Source of the DNA: Symsagittifera roscoffensis
Taxonomy: Eukaryota > Xenacoelomorpha > Acoela > Convolutidae
Assembly (NCBI RefSeq): GCF_963678635.1
Contig: NC_087068.1
Coordinates: 59,892,872 to 59,956,871, forward strand
Length of the DNA: 64,000 nt
Direction: 5' to 3'
Position 1 is the first letter of the stretch. Each line of letters begins with the position of its first letter. This document shows positions 53,201 through 64,000 of this stretch, piece after piece. The position numbers and the translations under genes were made by a program. The notes beneath the pieces are model-generated. The model was given only the letters and a program-made list of their open reading frames with translations, had not been told where the DNA came from and ran no database searches.

Positions 53201-56200
53201 ATGGCAATCGCCGACTCATTCGAAGTCAAAAATTCAGCGAAAATCACTGACGAAGATTTAAAAGGTTATATAAAGAAACTCCAGACGAAATCCGAACCCA
53301 TATTCGCTATCACTAATTCTGGCAGTCCTATGTCGTTCTTAAAGGAGACAACAGCACGTCGTCTGCAACAAAACGACAGTTCAACAATATTCAATTATAA
53401 CCCCACGGTGGAAACCACACGAAACTTAGCATGTTACATGTTACAAGGGGAATATAATTATACTAAAAGGATGGCTATTGATAGCTCTCGAATTCGCGGA
53501 TTGGGCAATTCATTCAATCCCATTTATTGTGGTTGACGACCAAAAAGTAAATACAATTGGTCGGTCGAAACCTATCACCACAAATCGGAATGAAACTGAT
53601 ACAAGAAAAACCACAAAATTATCAAATGATCATTATAAATGAGGGGGAAAAACCAAACGTAGAAAAAACAGTGTGTGCAGGATAATTTTACACGACTATG
53701 CCTCAGACTAGCAAAAGCAAAAAACCACGTGATGAAAACACAGTTTATTCAGGACGCGACTCCTTTCCAGCAAAAGGCCGCCGAATCCCAATACATCTTC
53801 AGGAACGCGTTGAAACCGAATTAAACAAACTGATAGACCAGAAACACATTGCGAAACTGGAGAAATGGCCAGAAAATCAATTCATCATCCCAATCTTTAT
53901 CACCGTAAAAAAGATCAAACGGTAAAACTGGCGTTAGATTCAAAGAAAATTAACAAATATCAAATGTCAAAAAAATAACAAACATTTTTTCATGTCTTGA
54001 TTTGCGGTATGCTTCTTCGCAAATTCCTTTGGATGAACAAAATTCGAGAGCAAAGCATTTTTAACCTCATCGGGGAAAACGCCACGGGAACCTTTCATTT
54101 CCAAACTGGTTTCTGCGGCCTCACGGATATGCCGGTGGAAATTCCAAAAGGCAATCGACTCCACGCTAACAAATTGCAAAAATACATACGCCGCGGAAGT
54201 AAGGAAAAACACCTTGCAAAAAGTACTACAAAATCTCGATGAAGTAAATCTCGCCATCTTTATAGACAAATGTAAGTTCGCGTGCAAACAGATCGAATGG
54301 CTAGGTTAAACTATAGATAGCGAGGGCACAACACCTCCAATATAAAAATTAGAAGCCATAGAAGGACTAAACCCACCTAAAACAACCAAACAATTAAAAT
54401 GTTTCATGGGCTCGATACATCATCTCACAAGATGCATCCCCCACCTGGCAGAAACTGCCGCGGCACTACATCCTCTTCTAAAAAACACAAAAAACACAAA
54501 ACGCTAGATTTCCGGTCTAGGAGCAGCCCTAGAACGAAACACATCAGAAGGTTTGGTGGCAACCGCGTACGCGTCAAAATCTTAAAATTTTTTGTAAGAA
54601 AATTAATCAGGGTTTGTTTGGGCAACAGAAATCTTGGGGGTCGTTTGGGCAACAGATTACTTCAAATACTATTTATGCGATAAAATTATACTGTCATCAC
54701 AGATCACCAGGCTTAAATTGGCGCATTAAATGCCAGCGAAAGATCAAAAACTGGCCAAATCAGACTAACAAGATGGGTTGATCGGCTAATTTTTTTTTTC
54801 ATTTTTTCTATAAAACATTGGGTGGGGAACAAAATAATTGACTAAATGTACAGAAATCCGGTTCAATTAGCAATACCACCCAGGGAGTTTGATGAGGAAC
54901 TTTTTGTGGCGCATGTCAACTCACTCATAATGCTTCTTGAGTTGATCGGCAACTTAATCTGAAACCAACTGCTAATCAAAAGCGAGCACCTAATCGACTG
55001 ATCAAAAAGTGCGCGAAATAGGAAAGAACGCTAGCAAGCCAATCCAAATTTCAAGTGCTTTTCAAACATTTCAAATATCGCACAAGCGGTTAATTATCCC
55101 AATAAAATCTCAGCCATTCTCTCATAAACTATCCAATATCCAAAATATCCGAAATAATTAGAAAGGGCTAGAAGGGAGCGTTATTTCGGAATAGGAATGT
55201 AACACAGATCGAAACAGAATGAGTCGACAAACAAAAAAGAGGCAAGGAGAATCCGATCGGGAAAAGAGCTTCTCAAATCCGCGATGGCACAGACGAAGGA
55301 CGAATGAAAACCTAAAAGCCAACCAGACGCTACATCAACATCAGCCACGCTTAAGGACGCCTGAGAAAATATCAAACGAGAACTGAAAAAAAGAAAATAA
55401 CCACATTTCCGAAAACCGTCTTCAGCGACAACAGGACACACCAAGAGGAATTGAGTAAAAAATCAGACAAGGAAACAAATAACGACAACGGAAATACACT
55501 CACTCAAACCGCGGATCAGACTAAGCCATCATTTTCTACCCAATTGGAGTCAAAGACACCGATACACGGACAGAGCTATCAATTGAGAAAAAAAAGTTTA
55601 TGAATACTGCGTAAGCTTCTTGGACCCAACCACAGCAAGACAGGAGGAACTCAGCCAAACGTGACACCACCCACAGTGACATCAACACACATGAAGGAAC
55701 TTCGAAGAATACAACTAGAGGCCAGCCACGAAATGGTAACAGACTGGTAGCTGCAGTCCACAAGAAAACCAACACAGAAATCGAGGAGGACACCCCACTG
55801 TAAAGAAAAATATTGCAGAAATTTTTGGCAGTCAGCTTCATTGCCGCCGCAATTCGAAAAGACAGATATAAGTGCCCACACGCTAACTTCGTTAAAAAAC
55901 GAGACTGGGAAGCCCCCAAGGTGTCATTCAGTCAGTACTGGTGCAATATATGACACCGATTCCTTGTACGAGATGATTGCCTGCTCAAAGATGAGCGGAT
56001 TGTACTCCCAACTCAACTCCGACAGACAGTGCTCGATAGTTTACACCTCACTCACGCCGGATCGACGGCCATGTTGGATCTCTGCCAACACATCTGGTTT
56101 TCTCACATCCACGATCAATCGTGCAGATGATAAAATGAAGTCGACAGTGTACCGAGGAAGGTAAAAACTTGAAACCAATAATGGGGAAGAAACTTTCATT

Positions 56201-57025
56201 CCAAATGATACCTGTTGTCGAACCGAACGAAGAGGCACAATTAGGTTTTGCGGGACCTCTCTCGAATGAACTAAATAAAGACGCATATTTACTAGTTGTT
56301 TTAGATAAGTCGTCAAAATTTACAACAACTAAGGTAGTTTCGAACACGACAGTGGACATCACATTGAATTTTACGCAATAGTACAAGTCAAATAACGGAG
56401 TACCACGTAAACTAAGATGCGACCTGAAAAAAAAACGTTGGGCCAAAAAAAATTCAATTTTTCTGCAAATCAATTGATATAAGACTCCTCTTTGCAACGA
56501 ACGATGATCACAGATTCCTAGGGGTGGTAGAAAAAATGATACAAACTTTTAAACGGCGACTCAGAGTAAGGAGAATTGGCACGAACGGCACTCCGTTCAA
56601 ATTAGCCTCGGATGTGGCGGAAGCTTTCAAAACCTTACGCATAACTCCGCAAGAAATAACAAAAAAACACCATTTGAAGCGGTAGAAAAGCTAAAACTCC
56701 GCTTTCAAACATAGCAACAAATGGTTCACCAAAAAACTTAATTTGGAAAAATGCCAAACACGCCTGTTTAGATCGGAAAAACTTGATGCACTCTTCAAAT
56801 CCAGCGGAAATAATGCACGACCTCCAAAAATGGTCAGAAGACGAGGTCACAATTCAGAGAAGAACACCGGAGCCTGCAATCATTCAACACACACCAGCCA
56901 AAGATAGCCCACGGCCACCGAATACAGGTGCAAAAACCAGGCGAGCGTTAGCTCTTGAAAAAGAGAAATTAAATGTAAGATATAAAGACATACAGCAACT
57001 GGTTGAACCAAATAGCAAAAATTGA
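53201..57025 (+). pseudogene. pol: pol of the second Gypsy element, broken
   Basis: Protease: AITNSGSPMSFL, with Asn (codon 53315) in place of the catalytic Asp. RT: 53698-53925 has IPIHLQERVETELNKLI and IIPIFITVKK, and after frame changes a KCKFACKQIEWLG block (about 54265-54305). The YxDD box is not found, and the segment where it should be looks deleted. Integrase: the zinc-finger region near 56030-56070, then at 56169-56381 QLGFAGPL with Gly where the first catalytic Asp is expected, followed by YLLVVLDKSSKF. Numerous stops. Dead copy. Confidence 0.7.
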
Positions 57026-57446
57026 ATAAAACAACTAAGAAGGAAATTAGTTAAGTGGGCAACGAACGTGGTAAACTATCGATGGGAAAATCTTAACATA
57101 CACGCCACACACAGCGTGGGTACAAACAAAAGGAAAACAACCAAGACTACCAAGAATTATTGAGTTTGAATTCGTTCCTAAACCTTTAATCTACGGTCCA
57201 TATGGCCGTCACGACTTAGCGACTGCGTTGCATATAAATCATTTCGGAGAATAGGACAATGTTTGCGTTTTTTAGATATCGAAGACCGTAACGCACCTTA
57301 ACATCCTATGTTCCGAGAAGACACAATGGGGCTACCAGTGAAGTTAACTCTAACGGAATTACAGGATAGCCCGATCAAAAGAAAAGCTACGGGAAAAACG
57401 AACTGAGGTAAAATCAACGCAACGAACACCAATAAGAGGACTGAAG

Positions 57447-58133
57447 TTGAGTACGGAAACGAAGACGGCGGAAACCTTAAAGAAGCAGTCGGAGAGCGAT
57501 AAATCAACCTCGTCGGATGACTCGGGTTCATCGACTTCGGAAATCACCGTACCATCTCCAAAACGGGTAAACAAAAAGAAAACGCCGGAAGCTACCAAAC
57601 TGCTGGAACCGACAAGAGAGTCGGGTCGATCCAGACATTCAACACTAGCCGGGGCACTGGGGAACCCGGTCCCGATAAATGCCTCAGGGAACGTGACCCA
57701 ATCACCGGCAAAACAATTTTCAATCGCACCACCCACGGACAAAACACAGGGAAATGCAGGGAAATGCTATGACAGTGAATCAACCTTCACAACGCCCGAT
57801 TCAAAACCCAACCTGAAAAGCCTCATCTCGGAGATTTGATCGCTGGAGTACAACACCTGCGTGAAGTTTTTGGAAGCCATAAAACCGCAGGCAAAGAAAG
57901 AGGCGCAACGGGCAATGGAGATCATTGACATGGTGGCCCCTGCAAACAACCACAAAAAACAACAAGATATAGAGGTCCTCGTCGTAACAAACATACACAA
58001 CAAGAAAATCGAGAACTCAGTGGCAGACCACAAAAAAGATGACCTACAAGAGCAGCAAGAAAAACAACAAAGAGAGGAGCAGGACGACGAGGAAATCCAA
58101 CAGGAAGTGGGAAAAGAAAAAGAAACAGTTTAA
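57447..58133 (+). pseudogene. 3' low-complexity ORFs of the second Gypsy element
   Basis: Two open frames after integrase. 57447-57839 is Ser/Thr/Pro/Lys-rich (SESDKSTSSDDSGSSTSE). 57861-58133 is rich in Lys/Glu/Gln, with a coiled-coil-like end (QEQQEKQQREEQDDEE). They may be the disordered C-terminus of pol or a remnant third ORF. No envelope features (signal peptide or anchor) are seen. Confidence 0.35.
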
Positions 58134-58173
58134 AAAGAAACAACTAAGAAAACGAATTAACTAGATCTGAATT

Positions 58174-58323
58174 CTTTATTTTATGTTGTAACTAACATAT
58201 CGTGATGTTGCGCTTTCGTAACATCATACCAGGTCATTTATTTGAGTTCTCAGCTAACCTTGTTTGTCGTTTATCAATCAGTTCGGACTCAATATTCAAG
58301 AGAGTCATTTTTCTGCGGAAAAC
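58174..58323 (+). repeat. Right LTR of the second Gypsy element
   Basis: 58237-58323 matches 51978-52056 directly (TTTATTTGAGTTCTCAGC...CAGTTCGG). 58174-58235 matches the reverse complement of 51898-51959 at about 90%. Confidence 0.7.
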
Positions 58324-58971
58324 TAAAAGCCAACCCGGGCACAATTATTCCTCCGCTTTTTTGCAGTTAAAATGTAAGGATGGGTATTTGTGTCAATTTC
58401 TGCTGAAATCAATATGTAGTTTGAGCAATTTTAGCTTACTTTTTAAAATTATCTGCGCTTTTAACTAAATCAAAACGGATTTTTCTCAAATCAGCCCGAT
58501 TAATTTCAGTATCTTAAATTCTATGAATTGCTCTCTGAAGTAGCTAATGATCCAATAAACTTGTTTTAATTATACAAAATCGTAAAATTATTTAAGAGCT
58601 ATAAAAATAGAAACTAAACCATCGTAAATCCTTATTGGTTTCTAATTTCTGTGGCAGGATAACGTTTTAATCAGCACTGCTTTTTGTTTTTCAAGAATTT
58701 GCAAATAGGAACTGAATTTCAACCGAATGTGTTGCAAAAAGTTCGGACAGATATAAGTTGAGCTCGCCTCCTTGAACAAAATTTTGCATGCATAAACATT
58801 TTGGAAATTTGCATATTCTTAACCGGTTAATAAGTTCCTCTTATTATGGGAGGATTTTCTCTTTAAAGCACCAGAAGCGCAAAAAATTGAACCGATCCGC
58901 TCTTTTTGATTTATCTATGGCCCGAACTTTTGCAACTTATTTCCAGTTTTATTCAGTTGAGTTCATTGAGT
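58324..58971. other. Intergenic, AT-rich
   Basis: Lies between the second Gypsy element and the stop of the minus-strand membrane-protein gene. It would hold that gene's 3' UTR. No other feature seen. Confidence 0.4.
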
Positions 58972-60412
58972 TCATCTGTGGCCGAATATGTTGGAGTAGG
59001 GATCCTTGCTGTCTGGATTGTATCCGCCGGATGTCAAGTCTCCTCCCCCGGATGCCCCCCCTGGGTCCTGTCCGTGGAGCATCATTCTGAATGTCATGAG
59101 GCCCCTGCTGTTCACGTCCAGTCGGATTCCAGACGAAGAGAGTCGCTTGATCACAACCTCAAACACATTCCATCAAGCTCACATTAGACCACGTGAAACC
59201 CGGATCAGTTCAAAAAAACTGCGGACCCCTACCACTTTCCCATTCCCTCAAAACTGTAGTCTAGACTGTCAGTAAATGTACATACGACTCTTTGCATGTA
59301 AAGAATGTATCAAATTGGTTCCCTCGCTCTCGCTGTCATAACTCATTGCAGTTTAGAACAAGGTAAAGTCATTTAAACAAGGTTTTCAGAGAAAGTTAAG
59401 CGATAAAACGACAAGTACCTAGAAGTAGCATTTGCTTGTAAATCTACTCAGCTTAGACATTGCCTATCATTAGGAAGAATCACTTGTGGCAAAAAGTTCC
59501 TTTTTTATTATTCAAGAGTCACCACACGAAATTTTTCTCCATAAGAGTCGAATGTTAAACGGCGAAAATACGAGAAAACGAAAAACATATAACATAAGCT
59601 GGAACTCGTGTTTAAAACCCAATTATGATTGCTTGAGTAAATTAAATTTGTGGTTATCAACTACATTTTGTGCCCTATTGTGTAACTTTTGTGGAAATAT
59701 GAAAAGAAGTAGATGTGCTCTGACCTCTGAGAGTGTGGTGACTAATACGTATAAGTAGCAGGAGAGGAAGGCCACCAGCAGAACAGCCCCCACCCCGATG
59801 ACGAATCTGTGGAGAGTGAAGGCGGAGGGGGTGGTGCGCTGGATGAAGGTGGGGGTGTCGTCTGGGTGTGCGATGGATATGAACTTGTGGGTCCTGTTGC
59901 CGGAGAGGAAGAGGACGTTGCAGCCACTGATCGGGTCACACGAGTAGAGAGACAGTTCCGCATCTCGCAACTGACTCCTAAACAGTTAAGCCACTCAACA
60001 AGCCACACTCAGTCCACCTCAATGCTGCTTGCAATTTGACTTCGTTTCTTTTGATTCTTACCACGTATTAGCCACACAGTGGAGACAATATGGTCATAAT
60101 TGGTCAAAGCTGGAAACATTTCTGGGCATGAGATGCAATCTCTTGGCATAACTTGCAAGGGTTTTAATGAGAAGTAGTTTTTAATAATAGCCCTTGCTCT
60201 ATTTGTAATATACATTTACTATCTGTGTGTCGTTGTTGCTGTTGTTGTGTGTTGATAGTGACTACTACATGCATGTACCTGGGCTGTACTAGTTCGACTT
60301 GTGCGATGGTGAATTGAATGAGTCTCCTGTCTGCACTGCCCATCCGCAGGTGGTGACTCCTCTGGAACTCCCTCAACTTGTGTCCACTGATGCCCCCCTT
60401 GCCACACCTCAC
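58972..60412 (-). CDS. 3' end of a single-pass membrane protein gene, three exons
   Basis: Read leftwards, exons 60412-60279, 59977-59725 and 59157-58972 join in one frame. Acceptors are TTTGCTCACAG, AACTGTTTAG and a weaker TGTGTTTGAG; donors are GTACAT and GTCAGA. Phases are 2 then 0, and the gene ends at TGA 58972. The about 190-residue product begins VRCGKGGISGHKLREFQRSH and has Cys-containing sequence (LYSCDPISGCNVLFL) with an N-glycosylation site NRT. A transmembrane helix (FVIGVGAVLLVAFLSCYLYV) and a polar Gly/Ser/Asp-rich tail (GGASGGGDLTSGGYNPDSKD) follow. A type I membrane protein is likely. The family is not recognised. The 5' exons would lie right of 60413 and were not found. GTT/GCT-rich microsatellites lie in and upstream of the first intron. 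Confidence 0.6.
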
Positions 60413-60860
60413 CTGTGAGCAAATAACACACACACGTAAGTGCCGCTGCTGCTGCTACTGCTACTACTAAGTACATCAAGTAATAGCTTTGGATGGGAGT
60501 ATTCTAATCTGATTTCTGTCCTTCAATAGCACTTCAAAAAGTGTATGATGGAAGGATAAAATATAAGGAATTGAGGACAGCCGTTTCAGTGAGAAAAGAA
60601 TGGTTATAGCAAAAAAATGTTCAAAAAAATCAGTCAAGTTTAGTTTTTGTTTCAATTTTTTTTCAAATATCGTCTATTGCCTGTTTGCTGGCTAATGGTA
60701 GCTCTAATCTGTTCATATTGTAAAACAAAAAAGTTCGATTGTGTCTGTCGAAATATATTTTTTCTTTCGCAATGATTACTTAGTGAAACTGATTGATTTA
60801 GCTGAAACAAGGAGTTAGAGGTTCCGCGGTATGCTTTGATTAAAACAAAACATATATGCA
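60413..60860. other. Upstream of the membrane-protein exons, no gene seen
   Basis: Contains a short GCTGCTGCTACT-type tract at 60442-60472. The minus-strand frame 60652-60885 has no motif. Confidence 0.4.
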
Positions 60861-63017
60861 GTGCTGATTTAAAGTACCCGGACAAAACAAAAACTTGAAA
60901 CCTTTAACGCATTTTTCTCAAACTGTTTTAAATTAAACAAGAGAAGAAAACAGAAGTTTCCTAAAATTTCATCAGAGTTAATAAAGTGTAACTTTTTTTT
61001 GCAAAATTCGCAACCTATATTGTACTAAAAATGAGTAAATTTGCTTTTTTTTAAATTTTCAAAATCTACGCCAAAACGACCAAAATAACTGATGGGAAAA
61101 TTATGTCAAAAATATTTTCTTACACATTCCAATTAAGTTCAAGAAAAGTAAAATCTGCCAAATATCTGTATCAGAGAATATATTTTATAGCCAAAAAATT
61201 TAATTTAACTAAATAAAACTCAAAATATTTGCTAAAGCAAACTTCTAGCGTTTTGCGCAATTTATGGAGAATTTATCTGTCTAAAATTTTGTGGAGCTGT
61301 GTAGGAGGCTCCATTTGATATCATTTTCTTGGATTAAAATGATAGTTTCAGCGTAATTTTTAAATTACTAAGAAAGCCAAAATAACTCATTTTTGGGTTA
61401 ACATTTTTGGTTGCGGGTTTGGTTTGGCACAATAAATTTCTTTTTATTATTTCTTATGAAAATTTGAGCAAATTTTTTTTCCTCACTTTGTGTGTAATTG
61501 AAACTGAATTTGAGAAAAAAGTTGTTTTAATTTTCAAAATTGGTTCATTTTTTTCCGGCTAAGTTTAATCAGCACTTTAAATGTTGTATTTTTTTGTGGA
61601 TTTTAAAGTGATCTGTGCCTATTTTTTAAATGAAACTTCGATAAGCAACCGAGCCAATTTTCTTTCAGTTAGTTCCAAAAGAAAATAATATTTTTGATAA
61701 AAGAATTATTCATAAGGACGTTATTAATATTTTTCAGTTTTTTCGCATTTTCAAATAATTAGATCGGGAGTCTTAAATTAACATCCCGTGAATCAGAAAA
61801 AACACACTTTTGTTGAAAAATGTTGAAAATAAAATTTGATAACTTTTTCAGAAACTTAGAAATCTTTAAGAAAACTTACGTTCAGTTATCTTATCAGTTA
61901 ATCAGAAAAAAATGATGCATACTGGATGATTTGGCAGTGCTGATTTAAAGTACCCGGACAAAACAAAAACTTGAAACCTTTAACCTATTTTTCTCAAACT
62001 GTTTTAAATTAAACAAGAGAAGAAAACAGAAGTTTCTTAAAATTTCATCAGAGTTAATAAAGTGTAACTTTTTTTTGCAAAATTCGCAACCTATATTGTA
62101 CTACAAAATGGGTAATTTTGCCTTTTTTTAAATTTTCAAAATCTACGCCAAAACGACCAAAATAACTGATGGGAAAATTATATTAAAAATATTTTCTTAC
62201 ACATTCCAATTAAGTTCAAGAAGAGTAAAATCTGCCAAAAATCTGTATCAGAGAATATATTTTATAGCCAAAAAATTTATTTTAACTAAATAAAACTCAA
62301 AATATTTGCCTAAAGCAAACTTCTAGCGTTTTGCGCAATTTATGGAGAACTTATCTGTCTAAAAATTTGTGGAGCTGTGTAGGAGGCTCCATTTGATATC
62401 ATTTTCTTGAATTAAAATGATAGTTTCAGCGTAATTTTTAAATTACTAAGAAAGCCAAAATAACTCATTTTTGGGTTAACATTTTTGGCTGCGGGTTTGG
62501 TTTGGCACAATAAATTACTCTTTATTATTTCTTATGAAAATTTGAGCAAATTTTCTTTTCCTCACTTTGTGTGTAATTGAAACTGAATTTGAGAAAAAAT
62601 GTTGTTTTAATTTTCAAAATGGGTTCATTTTGTCCGGCTAATTTTAATCAACACTTTAAATGTTGTATTTTGTTTTGTGGATTTAAAAGTGATCTGTGCC
62701 TATTTTTTAAATGAAAGTTCGATAAGCAACGTTTTACACAACTTAACTAACGGGCCAATTTTCTTTCAGTTAGTTCCAAAAGAAAAGAATATTTTTGCTA
62801 AAAGAATTATTCATACTGTTTTTTCGCATTTTCAAATAATTAGATCGGGAGTCTTAAATTAACATCCCGTGAATCAGAAAAAAACACACTTTTATTGAAA
62901 AATGTTGAAACTAAAATTTCATAATTTTTTCAGAAACTTAGAAATCTTTCAGAAAACTTACGTTCAGTTATCTTATCAGTTAATCAGAAAAAATGATGCA
63001 TACTAGATGATTTGGCA
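60861..63017. repeat. Tandem duplication, unit about 1076 bp
   Basis: 60861-61936 and 61937-63017 are about 95% identical, starting GTGCTGATTTAAAGTACCCG in both. Copy 2 has a small insertion near 62727 (TTTTACACAACTTAACT) and a deletion near 62815. Within each unit the start is partly mirrored about 700 bp on (CCGGCTAA then TAATCAGCAC at 61556-61575; similar at 62633-62655), so each copy may contain a foldback or MITE-like element. Short frames inside are not conserved as proteins. Confidence 0.85.
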
Positions 63018-64000
63018 AAGTATCCAGTATGTAAATTTGTGAAGCTAATATTGTTCTCGTAAATGGTTCATTTTCAACACTGAGTTCAAAATTATGATTT
63101 TTTTAGACATTTAGATATTTGCTAGAAAACTTACGTTAAGTTATCTTTTCAGTTAACCGGAAAAATCGATTAACTTAGGTTAACTAACCTAAAGTCCCCA
63201 TCTTAACTGAGTCGAACAACTAAATCATTTTAGTAAGCTTCTGGTAAAATTTAGTTTGCGAAGTGAGTTAAATTTTCTGGCAGTTTGCCAAATATGTTAA
63301 ATTAGAAAAAAATCTTTGTATATTCTGACGAAACCTTGATTGTTTTGACTACACTGTAAATAGTTTCAAACAAAACTCAAAATAAATTTGATTTAAAAAT
63401 AAAACTTCTTAATACAAAAGAAATTTCCATAAGAATTTAAAATAAAATGAAAACTAAGTGTCGAAAATGAATCATATACCAAAACAATAATAGCTACGCA
63501 AATTTACTTACTGAGTGGTTTGCCAAATTAGCCAGTATGCATAATTTTTCCGATCAGCTGATAAGATATCTGAAGGTAAATTTTCTTAAAGATATCTCAG
63601 TGTCGAAAAAGTTCTTTATGTTGAATGAAGTATTCAAAATTGAATCATATACGAAAATAATATTAGCTGTACAAAATCACATATTGGCTCGTTTGCCATG
63701 CATAACGAATTAGAGTTACTCTTCCAGCATGCATCATATATAATACGTTCAAAGCGCGGATATATTAGCGCAGAACACTGCCAAATTTATTTTTTCCATA
63801 ACTTTACCCTCTGAAGATTACCAGTCACCCCCAATCATAAATATTATTATTATTTTTTGAAAGTCGGAAATAAAAGATTCTCCTATTCCCAGCCAGCGCA
63901 ATAGGTTCATCAGGTTGACAAGTTTTTAGTGAAAGGAACGTTGAAATTGAACTCCAAAAATTCAAAACTATTTTCTCATGTTCTTTTTTCGCACGCAATC
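63018..64000. other. AT-rich end of window with diverged repeat fragments
   Basis: AAACTTACGTTAAGTTATCT at 63127 and neighbouring pieces echo the end of the 1076-bp unit (AAACTTACGTTCAGTTATCT). This suggests an older, third, partial copy. No gene seen up to the window end. Confidence 0.45.

Larger units (their letters stand above)
51898..58323 (+). mobile_element. Second Ty3/Gypsy-type element, heavily decayed
   Basis: Bounded by about 150-bp repeats (51898-52056 and 58174-58323) and 6.4 kb long. Gag, protease, RT and integrase fragments follow in Gypsy order on the + strand. It is more decayed than the 30.6-kb element: no domain is unbroken and several catalytic residues are lost. A purine-rich tract (58110-58140) lies just before the right repeat, as expected of a polypurine tract. 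Confidence 0.8.

Noticed and set aside
55181-58143. Several minus-strand frames of 63-149 aa
   Set aside because: Antisense to the decayed Gypsy pol and its 3' ORFs, with no motif of their own.
51898-58323. DIRS-type element (inverted terminal repeats) instead of Gypsy
   Set aside because: Only 62 nt are inverted, while the rest of the LTR is direct. An aspartic protease-like site and a D-D-E type integrase fragment are present and no tyrosine recombinase is seen.

Overview
The window looks like nuclear DNA of an invertebrate animal. It is AT-rich, its genes are split by canonical GT-AG introns, and it carries animal-type protein domains (a TRAF C-terminal/MATH exon, an AIG1/GIMAP-like GTPase, an F-box exon). 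It is dominated by transposable elements and satellites in different stages of decay. There is no bacterial operon structure, CRISPR array or rRNA. The sequence alone does not let me name the phylum.

Layout. 0-9.3 kb: old repeats; a Mutator-like (MULE) transposon with about 110-bp inverted ends and a broken transposase (3.06-5.71 kb); then degenerate arrays of 160-170 bp units with (ATCT)n tracts. 9.5-17.4 kb: fragments of host genes (a four-exon gene end, an F-box exon, a three-exon gene end) separated by MITEs, tRNA-derived sequences and satellite arrays. 18-30 kb: a LINE reverse transcriptase relic, hAT-type MITEs, a TRAF-family exon and a divergent GIMAP-like gene. 30.6-about 49 kb: a very large Ty3/Gypsy-type retroelement on the + strand. 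It has two small ORFs before gag, gag, pro-RT-RNaseH-integrase, a 714-bp unit repeated three times, a small membrane ORF, a Pro/Ser-rich ORF, an envelope-like ORF and two further 3' ORFs. 50-51.9 kb: a direct repeat enclosing an inverted repeat, and a possible host terminal exon. 51.9-58.3 kb: a second, heavily decayed Gypsy-type element with about 150-bp LTRs. 59-60.4 kb: the 3' end of a minus-strand single-pass membrane protein gene, reconstructed from three exons in compatible phase. 60.9-63.0 kb: a 1.08-kb tandem duplication.

The most unusual object is the 30.6-49 kb retroelement. Its gag, pol and env are riddled with stops and frameshifts, yet four accessory ORFs (32265-32726, 32707-33048, 47116-47781, 47841-48851) are unbroken and match no family I recognise. 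Second are the satellite blocks associated with a recurring GCGAAGC/GCTTCGC hairpin, which together resemble Helentron-derived non-autonomous elements. Two of the three host domains recognised (MATH, AIG1) belong to families often used in innate immunity, but the window does not show that they work together.
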